20,067 nt of DNA from Lachnoclostridium sp. UBA3775 (GTDB taxonomy: Bacteria > Bacillota > Clostridia > Lachnospirales > Lachnospiraceae): contig DFFN01000086.1 of NCBI GenBank assembly GCA_002369525.1, forward strand, positions 1 through 20,067. Direction: 5' to 3'. The first letter of the stretch is position 1. Each line of letters begins with the position of its first letter. The notes below the pieces were generated by a model that was given only the letters and a program-made list of their open reading frames with translations, searched no databases and was not told where the DNA came from. Positions 16,554-20,067 of the stretch are shown here, piece after piece. A program made the position numbers and the translations under genes.

Positions 16554-16582
16554 ATTATACCATATAACGCTTTTTTATTCAA
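16554..16582 (-). promoter_or_regulatory. Predicted sigma-A promoter of the GGDEF-EAL gene
   Basis: On the minus strand TTGAAT (16577-16582), a 17-base spacer and TATAAT (16554-16559), with TGG directly before the -10 box. The arrangement equals that of the mfd promoter. The expected start is near 16547, within the 5' arm of the adjacent hairpin, about 60 bases before the ATG. Confidence 0.75.
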
Positions 16583-16625
16583 TAGAAGACTTCCTTACGG
16601 GAGTATTTGGACATGATCGGTATTT

Positions 16626-19448
16626 TTATTTTTTCACCGCGCCGGCCTGCTTATTTTTTAACTCAGCAGCCTTCTTCACTGCGTCTACCTTCATCTTGTT
16701 ATCGAGAGCCTTCTTAAAGCTTTCAACAGACTTGGAACCGAAGGCGCTTGAAAGTTTTTCATACTTCTGCTCTTCTTCCTTGCCGTTAGCTTTCTGGAGG
16801 CAGTTTACAAGAGCATTGTCACGAAGGGTTCTTATCTGTCCGGGCATTACTGAGCCTTTTTCCGCAGTTTTGATAACAGCATCCGCAAATTCCTTCTTGA
16901 AAGGATCGCCCTCTGCAAGCACGCCGTTTTTGAACTTGCCCAGCTGCTCTGACTGTGCGTTGATGACAGGCTTTCCGTCCTTCATGACTACTGTTTCATT
17001 TACTGCCTGCTTATACTCCTTGAAGAGCTTGTCCACGTTCTTTCTAAAGTCTTTATCTCCCGGATTATCAAGCAGATCCTTCAGTTTGTCTTCATAGAGG
17101 CTCATCACGGTGTCCGCATGGAGCGAACGTGTGCAGGAATCAACCATCTTCTGCTCAAAAGCCTTTTTGTCTTTTTCGGTTTTAGCGCCTTTTTCATATT
17201 CAGCCTTTATATTTTTACGAAGCTCTGCCTCGTTGATGCCTGCTTCGCGAAGCTTGGTCTTTTCCTGTCTGAACTGATTGCGGTAAACCTCTGCCATGTA
17301 GTTTTCGGCAGTTCCTGCATATTTAAGGTCATTCTTTGCAAGAGTCTGCTTGGTAAATTCCGTAGGAGGAGTTTCTTTGAGACGTCTTGTCAGTTTTATA
17401 AGGTCTGTAATGTGTCCTCCTGCCTCTTTCATGGCCAGATAACGTTTTGCGCCGTTGACGCCGAGTAAAGCCGCATCCTCGGGTTTTTTCGGGTCTCCGC
17501 CCTTTTCCCTTATCAGCTTTTCCTTATCGGCAAGATAAGACTTCATCTTATTGTAGTTTTCGATACACTTTTTCTCAAAGCGCTTGAATGTCTTGGATTC
17601 AAAATCTATGGGCTTACCCTCGGCATAGCTCTTTTTTACCATGCCTGCGAGTTCTTTTCTTGCGGTATCAAGCTTGGGAAGAGCCTTCATTACATCACTG
17701 AAGCGGGAATTAAAGGAAACAACGCCTTCATCCGCCTTTTTCATCTGAGCCGCAACCTGGGTAATGGTCTTCTTGCTTCCGGGATCCGAAAGGCTGCCCT
17801 TGATGAAATCGTCATATACGGACTTTTCACCGGCTGCCTTCACCCTGTCCTTCATGATAGAGAAGGCATTGGAGTGGTCTCCGAACTCAAGCAGGGTGGC
17901 AAGTTCTTTACCGTTGACCGGCTTTAACTTTTCGGTTATTTCCGCAGCATATTTTTCAGCTTCCTTCTGAAGCTGGTTTATCTTGTCTTTATAACCGTAT
18001 CTCTTGGTACTGAAAAGATCGCCGTCTCCGGTCAGACTCTTTCCGTCAAGATATCTGTCCACGATATAGGCAGCAGCAACGCCTTTTGCCATTTCGGGAT
18101 CATCCATTTTCTTTATTGTATCAAGCAGGGTTTTCATGGAGTCGGTATAATCCGCTTTCTTCAGATCTTTACCGTCGATTCCTATCTGCGGCTTGCCGAG
18201 AACTTTTTCCCTGTCCATGGCATCAAGAACACTGTTCTTGCTCTTGGGCACCATGTATGCCTTGTTGGCACCGAGAGTATCCTCATAGTAATTCCTTACC
18301 AGCGGATCATCCTTGATCTTCTCGCCGAAAGCTTCTATCTTTTCAATCTGGGAAAGCATATCGGAAGCCTTGGTGATCTTTGTGCCCGAAATATCCTGCA
18401 TAATAGGATCGAGATTCTTTTCCTTCCATGCAGTCAGATCTGCAAGTTTTTTGCTCTCTCCCTTGAGCTCGGCCTGATATATTTCTTTTTCAATCCTTCC
18501 TGCAAAATAGCCAAGACCCTGGAGGGCATCGAGACCGTCGCTGCTCCAGCCCTGTCTGATAGCGTCCCTTTTAAGCTTTGCAATTCCCATCTGTGCATGG
18601 GCATCTCTCGTTTCGCCCTCCTCAACGCCGGTAAGGTGGCTTAAATTGTTTCCGAAATAGTCTTTATTAAGTGCTATATCATGAGGAACCTTGCGAAGCT
18701 CGTCAAAAGTATCAATCAGCCTGGTATATGCATCTTCAAGATTTGCAAGATAAATCTTTTCTTTTTCTGATGACCAGTTCTTATTTACCCTCTTGTCTTT
18801 GTCCTTTTTTATTTCAGTTTCCATAATATCGTTGGCCGCATCAAAGAAACCCATTAACGGACGCTGAATATCGTTTTCCTTCAGCCACTTTTCCACATGT
18901 TCGGGCTTGAGTGTCCTTTTGTTTTCAGACAGCTCGGCTTCATCAGTCAGGAAAACATCCGGGCTTGCGCCGACAGCCTGAGACCTTATGTTCGCAAGGA
19001 GGGAATCCTCACTCAGCAATTTAAAAGTATTGGTCTTTTCACTGTCATTTATACCGGTAATAAGTTTAACATTGGAATAGAAAGGTTTGCGCTCATCATC
19101 AATATTTATCAGGTATTTTTTCATGGCATCGGAGCATTTTTTAAATACCTGATTTCCTCTTTCTATTTCCTGATCGGTAAAACCGAATTTAAAGGACGGC
19201 ATGCATGCGCTGGAAACGGGAGACGGAACCGGATCTATCGGCTCGCTGACGCCCTCATTTTCTCTTCCCATCTGCAGATCTCCCACCCATCCGTCAAATT
19301 CTTTTTTTACTTCCGGGTCCACTATCCCCAGCATGAATCCCATGTCAAACTGGCTGACCATGAAAACATTACTTAATTTTTCAAGTTCTTCGTCGGTATA
19401 AGCATCTCCTCTGTCTACCGGATAATACTGTTGTTTTTTCTTGGGCAT
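16626..19448 (-). CDS. Large lysine-rich helical protein, unrecognised (940 residues)
   Basis: I do not recognise this protein. It has no signal peptide, no membrane segment and no enzyme motif that I can see. The composition is rich in Lys, Glu, Asp and Ala, and long amphipathic helices are likely, for example around residues 450-500 and 690-800. The first 105 residues hold an imperfect internal repeat: YTDEELEKLSNVF (17-29) and FTDQEIERGNQVF (90-102). A Pro-rich linker (about 69-85) separates the two. The C-terminus is a lysine-rich helix ending AGAVKK. The start is fixed by AGGAGGG seven bases before the ATG. It has its own promoter with three 11-bp direct repeats and a terminator behind it, so it is a single-gene unit between pth and the EAL gene. 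A structural, scaffold or secreted-effector role are all possible; none is shown. Confidence 0.85.
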   Translation of the reverse strand: MPKKKQQYYPVDRGDAYTDEELEKLSNVFMVSQFDMGFMLGIVDPEVKKEFDGWVGDLQMGRENEGVSEPIDPVPSPVSSACMPSFKFGFTDQEIERGNQVFKKCSDAMKKYLINIDDERKPFYSNVKLITGINDSEKTNTFKLLSEDSLLANIRSQAVGASPDVFLTDEAELSENKRTLKPEHVEKWLKENDIQRPLMGFFDAANDIMETEIKKDKDKRVNKNWSSEKEKIYLANLEDAYTRLIDTFDELRKVPHDIALNKDYFGNNLSHLTGVEEGETRDAHAQMGIAKLKRDAIRQGWSSDGLDALQGLGYFAGRIEKEIYQAELKGESKKLADLTAWKEKNLDPIMQDISGTKITKASDMLSQIEKIEAFGEKIKDDPLVRNYYEDTLGANKAYMVPKSKNSVLDAMDREKVLGKPQIGIDGKDLKKADYTDSMKTLLDTIKKMDDPEMAKGVAAAYIVDRYLDGKSLTGDGDLFSTKRYGYKDKINQLQKEAEKYAAEITEKLKPVNGKELATLLEFGDHSNAFSIMKDRVKAAGEKSVYDDFIKGSLSDPGSKKTITQVAAQMKKADEGVVSFNSRFSDVMKALPKLDTARKELAGMVKKSYAEGKPIDFESKTFKRFEKKCIENYNKMKSYLADKEKLIREKGGDPKKPEDAALLGVNGAKRYLAMKEAGGHITDLIKLTRRLKETPPTEFTKQTLAKNDLKYAGTAENYMAEVYRNQFRQEKTKLREAGINEAELRKNIKAEYEKGAKTEKDKKAFEQKMVDSCTRSLHADTVMSLYEDKLKDLLDNPGDKDFRKNVDKLFKEYKQAVNETVVMKDGKPVINAQSEQLGKFKNGVLAEGDPFKKEFADAVIKTAEKGSVMPGQIRTLRDNALVNCLQKANGKEEEQKYEKLSSAFGSKSVESFKKALDNKMKVDAVKKAAELKNKQAGAVKK

Positions 19449-19482
19449 CTCAGTTCCCTCCTGTATTTTTTAAATTGATTGC

Positions 19483-19488
19483 ATTTTA
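19483..19488 (-). promoter_or_regulatory. Predicted extended -10 box of the 940-residue gene
   Basis: The minus strand carries TGC-TAAAAT, an extended -10, about 35 bases before the ATG. I find no acceptable TTGACA-like box at 16-18 bases upstream. That place is taken by 11-bp direct repeats, so activator-dependent transcription is likely. Confidence 0.55.
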
Positions 19489-19521
19489 GCACCGGTAACG
19501 CACCAAATATGCACCAAATAA
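19489..19521 (-). repeat. Three tandem 11-bp direct repeats, probable activator site
   Basis: On the minus strand the units are TTATTTGGTGC, ATATTTGGTGC and GTTACCGGTGC, head to tail, ending directly at the -10 box. The shared core is GGTGC with an AT-rich first half. One unit per helical turn in the -35 region is the arrangement used by OmpR/PhoB-family activators. No such regulator gene lies in this window. Confidence 0.65.
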
Positions 19522-19561
19522 TAAAAATTTTCTCAGATTCCTTAAATTTTTTTCAGATTCC
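19522..19561 (-). repeat. 20-bp tandem duplication at the pth 3' end
   Basis: Two 20-base copies (19522-19541 and 19542-19561) agree at 17 of 20 positions. The copy nearer pth carries the last codons and stop (GGA ATC TGA), and the other repeats the same Gly-Ile-stop outside the gene. The duplication also makes an all-A/T stem (19523-19530 with 19544-19551) followed by a T-rich stretch. That could be a weak terminator for pth; I see no better one. Confidence 0.6.
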
Positions 19562-20067
19562 GTTAAAAAGATTCATGGCGGCGGCTATTCCCTCGCCCAA
19601 AATGGTCTCGACAGCCCTTGCGCCGTTTTCTATGCCGCGCCTGGCATCATCCTCCAAATCCCTCGGAAATCTCGAAAGCACCCAGTCAGCAAGGTCGAAG
19701 TGCTCCGGTTTTTCACCGACGCCGATACGTACCCTGGCAAATTCTTCGGTGCCAAGGTGGGCAATGATGGATTTCATGCCGTTATGACCGCCTGCAGAGC
19801 CCTTTGCGCGTATGCGTATATGTCCGGGTTCAAGATTTACATCGTCATAGACCACGATGATATCCTCTGCGGCTATGCCGTAATACATCACAAGGGGTCT
19901 GACGCACTCCCCCGAATTGTTCATAAAGGTCTGGGGCTTGACGAGTATCACCTTTTCGCCGCGGTATATGCCCTTGCCCACAAGGCCTTTCATTTCTTTG
20001 TTTTTAACGGGTATGTTCCACCTGTCCGCGAGCTCCTCTATCACGCCGAAGCCCATGTTGTGGCGGG
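19553..20067 (-). CDS. pth: Peptidyl-tRNA hydrolase, N-terminus cut by window edge
   Basis: Pth releases tRNA from peptidyl-tRNA that has dropped off ribosomes. The frame is open to the window edge, and the last complete codons before MGF read Arg-His-Asn. They match the T-R-H-N-x-G motif whose His is catalytic, so only about the first 20 residues are missing. Other family motifs are KPQTFMNNSGE, VVYDDVNLEPG and GSAGGHNGMKSI, which hold the conserved Asn and Asp residues of the active site. The C-terminus ends NLFNGI, followed by a 20-base tandem duplication that repeats the Gly-Ile-stop. It is upstream of the 940-residue gene on the same strand, but that gene appears to have its own promoter. 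Confidence 0.97.
   Translation of the reverse strand, partial: RHNMGFGVIEELADRWNIPVKNKEMKGLVGKGIYRGEKVILVKPQTFMNNSGECVRPLVMYYGIAAEDIIVVYDDVNLEPGHIRIRAKGSAGGHNGMKSIIAHLGTEEFARVRIGVGEKPEHFDLADWVLSRFPRDLEDDARRGIENGARAVETILGEGIAAAMNLFNGI

Noticed and set aside
14435..16582. EAL gene as a mobile element flanked by the two related hairpins
   Set aside because: The hairpins are similar mainly in promoter and stem-end sequence, no transposase or target duplication is present, and the function as terminators accounts for their position.

Overview
The window reads as chromosomal sequence from an anaerobic, fibre-degrading Firmicute, most likely a Lachnospiraceae member (Butyrivibrio/Roseburia type). 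That placement is inference. It rests on clostridial-type AGGAGG ribosome binding sites, the pth/mfd/PrsA-like neighbourhood, plant-polysaccharide glycosidases (GH74-like and GH3), a membrane-anchored trigger-factor-like protein and an LTA-synthase-type sulfatase. Coding density is very high. No gap exceeds 300 bases, and I see no tRNA, rRNA, CRISPR array, insertion sequence or phage gene.

Layout. Bases 1-1970 (+): the C-terminal part of a GH74-like protein with four Asp-boxes, overlapping by ATGA a short acetylglutamate-kinase-like protein that has lost its ATP-site motifs. Bases 1967-4919 (-): an operon of a membrane-anchored trigger-factor/FKBP-like foldase, a cytosolic zinc-dependent phospholipase C-like protein and a PfkB/FruK-type sugar kinase. 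Its last stop codon overlaps the converging kinase-like gene. Bases 5026-14417 (-): a tightly packed run of mfd, a PrsA/SurA-like foldase, an LTA-synthase-family sulfatase, a small four-helix membrane protein and a GH3 beta-glucosidase. Bases 14539-16485 (-): a membrane GGDEF-EAL protein with a degenerate GGDNF site and an intact EAL domain. Bases 16626-19448 (-): an unrecognised 940-residue, lysine-rich soluble protein. Bases 19553-20067 (-): peptidyl-tRNA hydrolase, cut by the window edge.

How the genes relate. In many Firmicutes pth and mfd lie close together. Here the EAL gene and the 940-residue orphan sit between them, each with its own promoter. The most unusual non-coding signal is a pair of related elements at both ends of the EAL gene (near 14.45 kb and 16.53 kb). 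Each has an extended -10 sigma-A promoter whose -10 box abuts a strong hairpin with a U-tract. The predicted start site falls inside the 5' arm, so read-through RNA could form the full terminator while newly initiated RNA could not. The orphan's own promoter has no recognisable -35. Three 11-bp direct repeats lie directly upstream of its -10 box, the arrangement expected of an activator of the OmpR/PhoB type. The promoter of the trigger-factor-like operon is bracketed by a 16-bp inverted repeat.
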